A stretch of DNA of 64,000 nt, from positions 95,522-159,521 of the forward strand of contig JAMOUV010000004.1 in the NCBI GenBank assembly GCA_027067965.1. The letters are read 5' to 3'. A model generated the notes under the pieces. It made no database searches. It saw only the letters and a list, made by a program, of their open reading frames with translations, and was not told the DNA's origin. The translations under genes and the position numbers were made by a program. This document shows, one piece after another, positions 8,985 through 17,376 of the stretch; the stretch's first letter is position 1; every line of letters begins with the position of its first letter. The DNA comes from Flavobacteriales bacterium (GTDB lineage Bacteria; Bacteroidota; Bacteroidia; Flavobacteriales; Flavobacteriaceae).

Positions 8985-11162
8985 ATGAATATTCGATTTG
9001 TTGCCTTACAACATACTTTTGACAGAAAACCCAAAGAAATAACACCTGTCCCGCAGCGCTCCGCTATTTTTGAAAGTCATGTTTTTAATGATCAAAAAAT
9101 GCGTCAATATCTTGACGAACAAAGTTTTAAGGCTTTTCAACAAATCAAATATGAAGGAAAAGTTGTGGACAGACGCTTGGCGGATCATATTGCTTCGGCC
9201 ATGAAACGGTGGGCAATGGAAATGGGTGCCACTCATTATACCCATTGGTTTCAACCCTTAACGGGCGCCACCGCCGAGAAACACGATTCTTTTCTTGAAA
9301 AAACGCCCGAAGGCAATGCATTGGAACGCTTTACGGGAGATCAACTCGTGCAACAAGAACCCGATGCATCCAGTTTTCCAAGCGGCGGATTGAGAAATAC
9401 CTTCGAAGCGCGTGGTTATACCGCATGGGACCCCGGTTCGCCGGCATTTATCATGGGTACTACGCTTTGCATCCCGACGGTATTTATTTCTTACAACGGT
9501 GAAGCCCTCGATTATAAAACTCCTTTGATTCGTTCGGTTCAATTCTTGGATAAATATGCTACGGAAACGGCACAATTATTTAACCGGGACGTAAACCGGG
9601 TATATGCCACCTTAGGATGGGAGCAAGAATATTTTCTAATCGACCGGGCTTTGTATAAATCCCGTCCGGATTTGGTCATGACAGGCCGGACACTTGTCGG
9701 TCATCCACCGGCCAAAAACCAACAACTCGACGATCATTATTTCGGTTCCATTCCCGAAAGGGTAATGGCCTTTATGCGTGACTTGGAAATTGAAGCGCTC
9801 AAAATAGGGATTCCGGTCAAAACAAGACATAACGAGGTCGCACCAAATCAATATGAAGTGGCCCCGGTTTTTGAAGAAGTAAATTTAGCCGTCGATCATA
9901 ATTCCATGCTTATGGACTTGATGAAAAAAATCGCACCCCGCCATCATTTTGAAGTATTGCTACATGAAAAACCTTTCGAGTTTATTAACGGATCGGGAAA
10001 GCATAACAACTGGTCATTGATGACAGATACGGGAATTAATTTATTAAGCCCGGGAAATACACCTAAAAGAAATCTACGTTTCCTTACTTTTTTCGTCAAT
10101 GTAATAAAGGCGGTTAATGATTATGAGGAAGTGATTCGCGCTTCCATTGCTTCAGCTGGAAACGATCACCGGCTTGGCGCCAATGAAGCACCTCCGGCCA
10201 TTATTTCCGTCTTTATCGGACATTATTTAACTCAAGTAATGAACGAACTCAAGCAAGTTCGAAACGGGAAATTATCGCCCGATGAAAAAACCGAACTCAA
10301 ATTGGAAGTCGTAGGAAAAATACCGCAAATTCTTAAAGACAATACAGATAGAAACAGGACTTCGCCCTTTGCATTTACCGGTAATAAATTTGAAATTCGT
10401 GCCGTCGGCTCTTCGGCCAATTGCGCATCACCCATGACCATTCTCAATACCATTGTGGGATATCAACTCAAACAATTTTTGGCCGATTTTCGAAAAATGC
10501 GTGCCAAAGGACTTAAAAAAGACGAAGCCATTTTTAATATTTTACGAGACTATATCTATCAATCCGAAAGAATCCTATTCGAAGGAAACGGATATAGCGA
10601 AGAATGGCATCGCGAAGCCGCCAAACGCGGCTTAAGCAATTTAAAAACAACACCCGAAGCGCTCAAGGTGATTAAAAAAGACAAAGTGGTTAAACTGTTT
10701 GAAGAATCCGGCGTTTATACCAAAGCGGAATTGGAATCGCGATACCATGTCCATCTGGAACAATATAATACCAAACTGGAAATAGAAGCCCATGTGCTAT
10801 CCGATTTGATTTCAAATCATGTGGTACCTACGGTAATCAATTATCAAAACCGGTTGGCAGATAGTCTTTCGAACTTAAAATCACTTTATCCGCGAACCGA
10901 ACAAATATGGAAAAATAACGAGAATTTGCTGAAGGAAGTTTCCAGTGTGTTTAATGAATTACTCAAACAACATAAAAAACTCGAAAAGGCAATTATTAAG
11001 ATTAAAAAAATTCAAAGTGAAGAAAAAAAATCGGAGTTCATAGTAGAAAATATTAAACCTGTTATGCAAAAAGTACGTGAACTTTCCGACAAATTGGAAT
11101 TAATGATTGATGATGAATTATGGACATTAGTCAAATACAGGGAAATGTTATTTACCCGATAA
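8985..11162 (+). CDS. glnN: Glutamine synthetase type III
   Basis: ATP-dependent synthesis of glutamine from glutamate and ammonia. The 725 residues match the large GSIII class of Bacteroidota and cyanobacteria rather than GSI (about 470). Visible GSIII/GS blocks include GWEQEYFLID (metal-binding glutamates), KTRHNEVAPNQYEVAP, NGSGKHNNWS, and the late acidic/Arg motif NKFEIRAVGSSANCASP. The C-terminus is a long charged helical region, about 640-725. The gene is monocistronic: a long AT-rich leader upstream and a hairpin terminator downstream. No GlnB or ammonium transporter neighbour is present, so nitrogen control is not readable here. Confidence 0.96.
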   Translation: MNIRFVALQHTFDRKPKEITPVPQRSAIFESHVFNDQKMRQYLDEQSFKAFQQIKYEGKVVDRRLADHIASAMKRWAMEMGATHYTHWFQPLTGATAEKHDSFLEKTPEGNALERFTGDQLVQQEPDASSFPSGGLRNTFEARGYTAWDPGSPAFIMGTTLCIPTVFISYNGEALDYKTPLIRSVQFLDKYATETAQLFNRDVNRVYATLGWEQEYFLIDRALYKSRPDLVMTGRTLVGHPPAKNQQLDDHYFGSIPERVMAFMRDLEIEALKIGIPVKTRHNEVAPNQYEVAPVFEEVNLAVDHNSMLMDLMKKIAPRHHFEVLLHEKPFEFINGSGKHNNWSLMTDTGINLLSPGNTPKRNLRFLTFFVNVIKAVNDYEEVIRASIASAGNDHRLGANEAPPAIISVFIGHYLTQVMNELKQVRNGKLSPDEKTELKLEVVGKIPQILKDNTDRNRTSPFAFTGNKFEIRAVGSSANCASPMTILNTIVGYQLKQFLADFRKMRAKGLKKDEAIFNILRDYIYQSERILFEGNGYSEEWHREAAKRGLSNLKTTPEALKVIKKDKVVKLFEESGVYTKAELESRYHVHLEQYNTKLEIEAHVLSDLISNHVVPTVINYQNRLADSLSNLKSLYPRTEQIWKNNENLLKEVSSVFNELLKQHKKLEKAIIKIKKIQSEEKKSEFIVENIKPVMQKVRELSDKLELMIDDELWTLVKYREMLFTR

Positions 11163-11193
11163 ATTTCTTTCATATTTAAAGGCATCTTTTTTG

Positions 11194-11225
11194 AAGCCGG
11201 GCTTATTTGTCCGGTTTCTTTTTGT
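11194..11225 (+). terminator. Intrinsic terminator after glutamine synthetase
   Basis: A 7-bp stem (AAGCCGG with CCGGTTT, one G-T pair) around a 10-base loop, followed by CTTTTTG. It lies 32 bases past the stop codon. Confidence 0.6.
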
Positions 11226-11321
11226 TAAAAAGCAGAGAATCAACTTACTAACTCAATCAATATAATAAATAATTCGAATAAAAAAATAAAGAAAGGTATT
11301 TTATTAACTATTAGCAGGGTT

Positions 11322-12230
11322 TTATTTTAGATTCAAATTATCCCATTTCATGCGATACATGGGCGCTAAATTCATTAAAATTTCATAAACCAAATTTTGA
11401 TTTACCGTATCGGGCCCACCGGAAAGTATCCTCACCAATTCGTCCGATTTGGTATCGAAAAATAATTTAATAAGGATATCGGCATTTTTATTATTCACCG
11501 TTTCAAGATATTGAAGTGAACGGATTATATTGGTTTTTCCCTCCATGGGATCATCGGCCATTTTGTCCAATCCCAGCCGGTGATAGGTATAAAATGCCTT
11601 ATGAAACATAATATTGCTTGCCAGTAATAATTGATCGACCCATTCGGCACGGGAGAAAAATTTTCCTTGATTTTCCCAACCGGCAAAACCTTGTCCGGCG
11701 GCAGTGGCCTGGATGGATTTTGCTTTCTCGAAATAAGGGCGACCGGCGTTTAATTTGAAACTATCGAAATCATAACCGATAATCATATAGACATAAAATG
11801 CCAAAACGGCGGTTAAATTATTATCCAACATTTCCGCATTAAAACTAATCGGTTGGTATTCAAGATAGGTAAACGTAAAATTTTTATCGGAAACAGTGAT
11901 GGTATTTGTTTCGTAGGAGGAGTTATAAACCGGCCGGATGCCCGACACATTCAAATCACAAACAAAACGGTTGTTTTTGTATTCCTTTACTACAATATAA
12001 AAATTGGCTTTAATTTTTTCTTCCGGCTTAAATACCTTATTGGTCCACCGGGTAGTATTTAAAAACTCGGTTATCGAACGCTCGAGGGTTTTAAAAACAT
12101 TTTTATTAACCGTTGTGATCCCCGGCGCGCTTACCACGACATCGGCTTTGAGTTCTTGTGCCCGAAATGTTTGGGCGAAAAAGAAAAAAGTAATGCTATA
12201 AAAGATGAGTAATTTCCTCGATGATATCAT
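11322..12230 (-). CDS. porD: DUF4835 protein, T9SS-associated PorD
   Basis: Exported protein of the DUF4835 family, annotated as PorD, a component linked to the type IX secretion system. The N-terminus MISSRKLLIFYSITFFFFAQTFRAQ is a signal peptide ending at an A-Q site, so the start is set at 12230 (302 residues) rather than upstream in-frame positions that would bury the signal peptide. The start overlaps the end of coaBC by 35 bases. The coaBC-porD order is standard in Flavobacteriia, where recN usually follows; here recN is absent and a terminator-separated convergent gene follows. A T9SS cargo protein occurs at 42621-47486. Confidence 0.8.
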   Translation of the reverse strand: MISSRKLLIFYSITFFFFAQTFRAQELKADVVVSAPGITTVNKNVFKTLERSITEFLNTTRWTNKVFKPEEKIKANFYIVVKEYKNNRFVCDLNVSGIRPVYNSSYETNTITVSDKNFTFTYLEYQPISFNAEMLDNNLTAVLAFYVYMIIGYDFDSFKLNAGRPYFEKAKSIQATAAGQGFAGWENQGKFFSRAEWVDQLLLASNIMFHKAFYTYHRLGLDKMADDPMEGKTNIIRSLQYLETVNNKNADILIKLFFDTKSDELVRILSGGPDTVNQNLVYEILMNLAPMYRMKWDNLNLK

Positions 12231-13395
12231 GGGCCAATTCTTTTTTGGTCTTGAGCGGTAACTCTTTTTTTCGACCGTCTTTTTTAATGATAATAACTTT
12301 ATTGGTATCCGAATCAAAACCCGTTTTTCCTTCCTTATCTGGGCTGTTCAGTACAATCATATCGGCATTTTTCCGTTTTAATTTATCCAAAGCATGTGCC
12401 AATGCATGATCGGTTTCCAAAGCGAATCCCACTACGATTTGTCCTTCTTTTTTATTTTCGCCTACATATTTTAATATATCCGGCGTGGGTTTGAGTTCTA
12501 ATACTAAACGTTTGTCTTTCTTTTTTATTTTGGACCGGGCCGTATTTTCCGGGCTATAATCCGAAACCGCCGCCGACATGATTAAAATATCTTGCGAATC
12601 CATGCGTTTTTTTGTTTCCTCGAACATTTCCCGGGCTGTTTCCACCCGGACCACTTCATAAGCCGGATTGGCGGGCAATACCTTCGACGGACCCGAAATG
12701 AGTGTAACCTCCGCCCCCGCATCGTAGGCCGCTTCGGCCAAGGCCACACCGGTCTTTCCCGATGAACGGTTTCCTATAAATCTCACGGGGTCGATGGGTT
12801 CGTAGGTAGGGCCGCCGGTGATGAGTACTTTCTTCCCTTTTAACGGGCCGTCTTTCGGGAGGTGTCTCCGTATTTCTTCAAACAACGTTTCCGGCTCGGG
12901 CATGCGTCCTTTACCGCTTAAACCGCTCAGCAATTCGCCTTCGGCAGGTTCGATAATTTTAAATCCGTAGGAAGTTAATTTATCGAGATGATTTTTGACA
13001 GCCGGATATTGAAACATTTCCCTATCCATTGCCGGAGAGAGCAAAACCGGCTTGTTTTCGGCCGACATCACCACGGCAATTAAAAAATTATCCGCCTGAC
13101 CTTGCGCCAATTTTGCCAAAGTATTGGCCGTAAGCGGCGCAATTAAAATCAAATCCGCCCAGCGGGCCCATTCCACATGATTGTTCCATTGATCTCTATC
13201 GGTAAATTCGGTGACTATGCGGTTTTGTGATAGAGCCGAAAGCGTTAAAGGTGTGACGAATTCATGAGCCGAACGGGTCGTCATTACACGAACCTCGGCC
13301 CCTTCTTTTTTTAATAAACGAATTAATAAAGGAATTTTATAGGCGGCAATTCCTCCGGTGATGCCAATAATGATATGTTTCCCGCGAAGGGACAT
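12196..13395 (-). CDS. coaBC: Bifunctional phosphopantothenoylcysteine decarboxylase / phosphopantothenate-cysteine ligase
   Basis: Two steps of coenzyme A synthesis. The N-terminal CoaC flavoprotein (about 1-180) has the FMN loop GITGGIAAYK and the catalytic His73 in NNHVEWARWAD. The substrate clamp reads LLSGLSGKGRMPEP, with Ser near 157 where the E. coli enzyme has a catalytic Cys; I recall such substitutions in this phylum, but flag it. The C-terminal CoaB half begins ITGGPTYEPIDPVR (192-205). The 399-residue length is normal. It sits 9 bases after rpoZ in the bamD operon. Confidence 0.95.
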   Translation of the reverse strand: MSLRGKHIIIGITGGIAAYKIPLLIRLLKKEGAEVRVMTTRSAHEFVTPLTLSALSQNRIVTEFTDRDQWNNHVEWARWADLILIAPLTANTLAKLAQGQADNFLIAVVMSAENKPVLLSPAMDREMFQYPAVKNHLDKLTSYGFKIIEPAEGELLSGLSGKGRMPEPETLFEEIRRHLPKDGPLKGKKVLITGGPTYEPIDPVRFIGNRSSGKTGVALAEAAYDAGAEVTLISGPSKVLPANPAYEVVRVETAREMFEETKKRMDSQDILIMSAAVSDYSPENTARSKIKKKDKRLVLELKPTPDILKYVGENKKEGQIVVGFALETDHALAHALDKLKRKNADMIVLNSPDKEGKTGFDSDTNKVIIIKKDGRKKELPLKTKKELAHDIIEEITHLL

Positions 13396-13404
13396 GAAAG
13401 GATA

Positions 13405-13746
13405 TTAAAATACTTTATCTTGATCCGCTTCATCGGCAAAACGCCATTTAATCTTACCTTCCAACCATTCTTGCAAGGCCATGGCCCAAGGTTTGGGAAG
13501 CCGTTCGTATTTTTTGGAAATTTCTATATGAGCGGGGTCTTCATGAATTTCCTGTAAGGTTTCTTGAATTTTGTCTAAGGTTTCCAAATCCTTTTTGAAG
13601 GATTCCTTCATTTCCTGTTGAATTTGCTCCGCTCTTTTGGCAATAATCACAATAGCCATATAAATATTATTGGTTGGCTCGGATACTTTGTCGCGATTGA
13701 TGGTAATGGTTGTAACAGGTGCTTTACTTTCTTTGAAATCTGTCAT
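13405..13746 (-). CDS. rpoZ: RNA polymerase omega (Rpb6-type) subunit
   Basis: Small RNA polymerase assembly subunit of the Bacteroidota omega type, 113 residues. The recognisable omega/Rpb6 segment is NIYMAIVIIAKRAEQI at about residues 27-42, followed by a charged helix and a lineage-specific tail ending in WRFADEADQDKVF. It lies 12 bases after bamD and 9 before coaBC, the same arrangement as in other Flavobacteriia, which supports the call. Confidence 0.85.
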   Translation of the reverse strand: MTDFKESKAPVTTITINRDKVSEPTNNIYMAIVIIAKRAEQIQQEMKESFKKDLETLDKIQETLQEIHEDPAHIEISKKYERLPKPWAMALQEWLEGKIKWRFADEADQDKVF

Positions 13747-13758
13747 GGTATTAAAAAT

Positions 13759-14547
13759 TTATGCCGATTTTAATTGTGTTTCGAGTTGTTTTTTTACTTT
13801 TTCCACTTTATTTAAATATTTCGATTCGGGAAAAATTTGCTTAAACTTTTTGTAATATTTTAATGCGTTCTTAATTCGTTCTTGTTTTTTGGATTCCACA
13901 CTGTTTAAAGCCAAATTGGCCGCCGCCATAAAACGCCAATAATGTGCTTCTTCACGTAACGGAGAACCGGGATGGTCAATGAAAAATAAATCAAAACTCT
14001 TTACTGCCGATTTATAATATTCCAAATTATAATACAATTTGGCCTTTTCAAAATCCTTTCGCTGAAATCTTAAGGTTATATCCTTGGTCATGTCATTTAT
14101 GGTATCCAAAAATTTAGAATCGGGATACTCCCGGATAAACCGGTCGGCTTCTTCCAACATCTTGGTCCCATAAGTCAAATCTCTATAATATTCGGGCACG
14201 AGTTTGTAATAACATTTTACGATATAGTAATCGGCTTCTTCCGTTTTGGAACTCCCGGGAAATAATTGCGTAAATGTGCGAAATTGATAACCCGCCGAAT
14301 GGTATTGTTTTAAATGATATAAACTCTTTGCCCTATGAAACTTAAGTCGTTCGTATTTGGGATGGGTTTTCATCGGTTCGTCCGCCAATGCATATAATCG
14401 CTCGGCTTTGGCATATTTTCCTTGATCGAATAATTTTTCCGCTAAAGTATATTGCTCCAACGGATTGCCCGAATTGAGCACCTTTTGATACTCGCCGCAA
14501 GAGACCGTAATGAAAATGACGGAAAGTATGGTTAATATCTTTTTCAT
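13759..14547 (-). CDS. bamD: Outer membrane assembly lipoprotein BamD
   Basis: TPR-containing lipoprotein of the BAM complex, which inserts beta-barrel proteins into the outer membrane. It starts MKKILTILSVIFITVSCGEYQ with a lipobox ending at Cys17, so the start is set at 14547; upstream in-frame codons would destroy the signal peptide. Several TPR-like helix pairs follow (for example EKLFDQGKYAKAERLYALA and KLYYNLEYYKSAVKSFDLF). About 262 residues. It heads the bamD-rpoZ-coaBC-porD operon, with an excellent promoter just upstream. Confidence 0.92.
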   Translation of the reverse strand: MKKILTILSVIFITVSCGEYQKVLNSGNPLEQYTLAEKLFDQGKYAKAERLYALADEPMKTHPKYERLKFHRAKSLYHLKQYHSAGYQFRTFTQLFPGSSKTEEADYYIVKCYYKLVPEYYRDLTYGTKMLEEADRFIREYPDSKFLDTINDMTKDITLRFQRKDFEKAKLYYNLEYYKSAVKSFDLFFIDHPGSPLREEAHYWRFMAAANLALNSVESKKQERIKNALKYYKKFKQIFPESKYLNKVEKVKKQLETQLKSA

Positions 14548-14964
14548 AGGTTTATTTAGACTTGCAAAGATACTAAAATTCACTTTGTCTTGCAATGCCG
14601 CAAATTTTACGCCAAAACCAACCAACCCGATATCGGATTGTTTCTTAAATCGATATAAAAACTGTGCTATGGAAGCATTTCCTGTCCCGGAAACGTCAAA
14701 CGAATGCTTCTTAGAATACCTCTCCCTAATGAAAACCTAAACCTGTAATTTTTAGGATGAAAAGAGGATATTATAATTCATAAGTGGTGAAAAAAGTAGC
14801 ATATATATACAATGTAGTTGATATGTATTTAAACTGTTTTAAAATTACAATCAAAGAAAATAGGTATTTCTTAATTTATTGTATATTTATTTTTTAAATC
14901 AATCTATATACTTTAGTTTAGCATATATTGATAACTAATCGCAATTCTTTTTTAATTTATTTAA
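14548..14964. other. Divergent intergenic region bamD / barrel protein
   Basis: 417 bases, AT-rich. It contains the bamD promoter near its left end (14565-14595). No conserved ORF is seen, although the plus strand is open for 76 codons at 14510-14740, overlapping bamD. The right half (14770-14960) is nearly all A/T and presumably carries the promoter for the barrel gene. Confidence 0.55.
14565..14595 (-). promoter_or_regulatory. Promoter of the bamD operon
   Basis: On the minus strand, TTG (14595-14593), 20 bases, then TATCTTTG (14572-14565). Both elements and the spacing match the Bacteroidota consensus (TTTG about 19-20 bases upstream of TAnnTTTG). The bamD ATG is 18 bases downstream of the -7 box. 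Confidence 0.7.
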
Positions 14965-15618
14965 ATGATGAAAAAATATTTTAAATACGCACTTCTTATA
15001 TTCATGCTTTCTAACTTTCAAAATCTATTTTCACAAGAGATTTTTTTTCGTAACGGAATAGGTATTTCCGGCTATAACGATCCGGGAGACGGCATGGTTT
15101 TTACTTCCGAAATAGGTTGGGGTTATCAAAACTATTTTAGTATAGTGGCCACTTATACTCATTTGCATCAAAATAATGTAAAAAAAGCCATTTACCGGTA
15201 CTATAATAATGAAAGTGGTAACGAGTTGACTTACACTTTGCCGGAAGGATATTCCTATAGCGAACTTTCCAGCAGTTTCCGGCTTTTTATTTACGGGAAT
15301 CTTCTATCGGTCTTCCCTAATAAATCTCTTAGAAAATGGCGTTTGAATGCCGGAATCGGATTCGGACGTTGGCAAGGCATGAGCAATCATTACCGGAATG
15401 AATCCGGACAGGTAAAAATGCTTTTTAGCGAAACCCGAACGGGCTTTGATTTGGTGGGTAGAATTAATTTGGCATATTATTGGAAAACTTGGCAAATAGG
15501 TTTAACGGGAGGAATTGATCATGACGGAATTTATGAAGCGGGTGCCATTGCTTTTCTTGCTTTAAATGCCGGAATACAAATCCCATTGGGTGCAAAAAAA
15601 AATAAGGAAAGAATATGA
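14965..15618 (+). CDS. Outer-membrane beta-barrel protein, function unknown
   Basis: 217 residues with a signal peptide (MMKKYFKYALLIFMLSNFQNLFSQ, cleavage expected around A/S-Q) followed by alternating aromatic/hydrophobic strands such as YFSIVATYTHL, WRLNAGIGFGRW and WQIGLTGGIDHDG. This is the pattern of a small 8-stranded porin-like barrel. The last strand region (AFLALNAGIQIPLGAKKNKERI) does not end in the classic terminal Phe. It is monocistronic, with a strong terminator directly after it. No specific family is recognised. Confidence 0.7.
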   Translation: MMKKYFKYALLIFMLSNFQNLFSQEIFFRNGIGISGYNDPGDGMVFTSEIGWGYQNYFSIVATYTHLHQNNVKKAIYRYYNNESGNELTYTLPEGYSYSELSSSFRLFIYGNLLSVFPNKSLRKWRLNAGIGFGRWQGMSNHYRNESGQVKMLFSETRTGFDLVGRINLAYYWKTWQIGLTGGIDHDGIYEAGAIAFLALNAGIQIPLGAKKNKERI

Positions 15619-15621
15619 AAC

Positions 15622-15655
15622 AAAAAAAGCCGTCTTATAACAGGGCGGCTTTTTA
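15622..15655 (+). terminator. Intrinsic terminator after barrel gene
   Basis: A 9-bp stem (AAAAAGCCG / CGGCTTTTT) with a 13-base loop, T-rich on the 3' side. It begins 4 bases after the stop codon. Confidence 0.8.
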
Positions 15656-15718
15656 GATAAATAATACTTCCTCTACTTTTTATTATTAATTTAAACTTTC
15701 CTATACCAAAATAAATGT

Positions 15719-15749
15719 AATATTATTCGGTCATTTCTTTTATGCCCTC
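15719..15749. repeat. Direct repeat copy 1: duplicated 3' end of the DUF4296 gene
   Basis: 31 bases that match 16218-16248 with a single difference. The right-hand copy is the real end of the DUF4296 gene, including its last codons and stop; this left copy preserves the same coding end with TAA in place of TAG. Confidence 0.85.
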
Positions 15750-15834
15750 CTGTTTTAGCCATCAGGACACCCAAATTAAATTATTTATCTTTTGAACGAG
15801 ATTTTTACCTAAAATTTTATATTCATTTTCCTAA

Positions 15835-16090
15835 CAAGTATTTTCTTTTGTTCTTTTGTCTTGATACAAAAGAACCATCCACAGGATCCCTTTGGGAAAA
15901 GATCAAGGCAAAAATATGCTTCATCGCGCTCTGACCCGCCGGGAGAAAATCTAGCAAAAGACGAATTTCCTTCGGAAATAGATGACAAGCACTTTTGCTG
16001 ATTTTCTATCCCGGCGTGCCATTCACAGCCAACACCCGGCCCGCATTTTTGCCGGGCCAGCCCTCCTTCCGCCTGACGGCGGACTTTGAA
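15835..16090. repeat. Hairpin-rich intergenic repeat element
   Basis: No ORF. It contains at least three inverted repeats: a large imperfect stem of about 24 bp (15937-15960 with 15992-16016) with an inner ATTTCC/GGAAAT stem; GGCCCG/CGGGCC at 16038-16058; and TCCGCC-TGAC-GGCGGA at 16068-16083. It is also more GC-rich than its surroundings. The opening words, such as CTTTTGTCTTGATACAAAAG, are of a kind I associate with dispersed Bacteroidota intergenic repeats. The flanks (15656-15834 and 16091-16217) are AT-rich and empty. Confidence 0.6.
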
Positions 16091-16217
16091 AAATTTCTAT
16101 ATGTGGGAAAGGAGTGAGAATAAAAGATTCTGAGACACCCAAAAATACCAAAAATTAATTATAATTCGCTTTAAATCATCATATTTTTTTTGGCTTAAAA
16201 AAGTGGCAAAAAAAGGA

Positions 16218-16248
16218 AATACTATTCGGTCATTTCTTTTATGCCCTC
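16218..16248. repeat. Direct repeat copy 2: 3' end of the DUF4296 gene
   Basis: Partner of 15719-15749 (30 of 31 identical). The spacing between copies is 499 bases, with the hairpin-rich element between them. Confidence 0.85.
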
Positions 16249-16650
16249 AAAAAATGATTTTTTTTCTTTCTTGTCTTTCTTGTCTTTTTTGGGCCGGGGC
16301 ACTTGATAAATTTTATCCATGGAATCCAGTTTGCGTTTGATGTCGGATTCGATTTTTTTATAAATTTCCATAAACGTTTCGGGGCGGTCCAAATAATAAT
16401 TCAAGGATTCGTAAAAAATCGTGCTATCGATACCGTGTTTCTTAAAAACACTTCGTGACAAATCGACCTCCAAACTGTCAATTTCTTTTTTCTTTCGGGT
16501 ATAAAGTTCATTGGCAAATAACAAATCTTCGATAACCGCCCGCATTTGTTCTTCTTCGAGCACTTGAGCGGGTTTCTTATTTTCCGATGTGCATGAAACG
16601 GAAAACAGCGATAGAATTCCCATCAAAAAGAAAATTATATAATGCTTCAT
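16222..16650 (-). CDS. DUF4296 lipoprotein
   Basis: Predicted lipoprotein of about 142 residues. The signal MKHYIIFFLMGILSLFSVSC ends in a lipobox Cys20, so the start is set at 16650. It makes an ATGA overlap with the preceding glycosyltransferase stop. The body carries the DUF4296 core (EEEQMRAVIEDLLFANELY, then HGIDSTIFYESLNYYL) and a Lys-rich tail. The function of the family is unknown; location next to a polyprenyl-phosphate-mannose synthase is common in Flavobacteriia. Its 3' end is duplicated about 500 bases downstream. Confidence 0.75.
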   Translation of the reverse strand: MKHYIIFFLMGILSLFSVSCTSENKKPAQVLEEEQMRAVIEDLLFANELYTRKKKEIDSLEVDLSRSVFKKHGIDSTIFYESLNYYLDRPETFMEIYKKIESDIKRKLDSMDKIYQVPRPKKDKKDKKEKKSFFEGIKEMTE

Positions 16651-17372
16651 AATTTGCCCCACATATTTTTCCATTTTAACTTCAAAACGCCTAAAATTCC
16701 TTCCCTCACTATGCCGCCCGTCATCTTCGAGACCCCTTTTTGGCGATTTATAAAGATAATGGGAATTTCTTTAATGCAGAAACCCTTTTTCCAAGCCCGG
16801 TATTTCATTTCGATTTGAAATCCGTAGCCCACGAAATGAATTTTATCAAAATTCAAAGCATTTAACACTTCGCGTCGATAACCGACAAATCCCGCCGTGG
16901 TGTCTTTGATATGTATGCCCGTAATCAATCGCACGTAAACCGAAGCAAAATAAGAAAGAATCACGCGAGACAGCGGCCAATTGACCACATTTACGCCGCT
17001 GATATATCGCGACCCGATAACCATATCGCATTGTTCGTCGCGCAAAACGGACAATAAACGGGGCAAATCCGCAGGATTGTGCGACAAATCCGCGTCCATC
17101 TCGAAAATGTATTGATAATCATGACTTAAGGCCCATTTAAAACCACTCACATACGCCTTTCCAAGCCCTTCTTTTTTTTCGCGAATCAAAAGATGCAAGC
17201 GACCGGGAAATTTTTGTTGCAACCGTTTCACTATTTCCGCCGTGCCGTCGGGAGAACTGTCATCGACTACCAAAATATCGAAGGCCTCTTCCAACGAAAA
17301 TACCGAATCAATAACATCGCCGATATTTTCGGCTTCATTGTATGTGGGTATGATTACCAATGCATCACCCAT
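16647..17372 (-). CDS. Polyprenol monophosphomannose synthase-like GT2
   Basis: Family 2 glycosyltransferase of the Dpm1 type, 241 residues, expected to move mannose (or glucose) from a nucleotide sugar to polyprenyl phosphate on the cytoplasmic face. The N-terminus is VIIPTYNEAENI; VVDDSSPDGT and EMDADLSHNP (the metal-binding DxD) follow. A late hydrophobic segment may associate with the membrane. It begins 4 bases after tyrS, and its stop overlaps the next start, so tyrS, this gene and the DUF4296 lipoprotein form one operon. Confidence 0.88.
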   Translation of the reverse strand: MGDALVIIPTYNEAENIGDVIDSVFSLEEAFDILVVDDSSPDGTAEIVKRLQQKFPGRLHLLIREKKEGLGKAYVSGFKWALSHDYQYIFEMDADLSHNPADLPRLLSVLRDEQCDMVIGSRYISGVNVVNWPLSRVILSYFASVYVRLITGIHIKDTTAGFVGYRREVLNALNFDKIHFVGYGFQIEMKYRAWKKGFCIKEIPIIFINRQKGVSKMTGGIVREGILGVLKLKWKNMWGKL

Positions 17373-17376
17373 AGGT

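Noticed and set aside
14510..14740. A 76-codon plus-strand frame upstream of the barrel gene
   Set aside because: It overlaps the bamD start and promoter and has no recognisable features.
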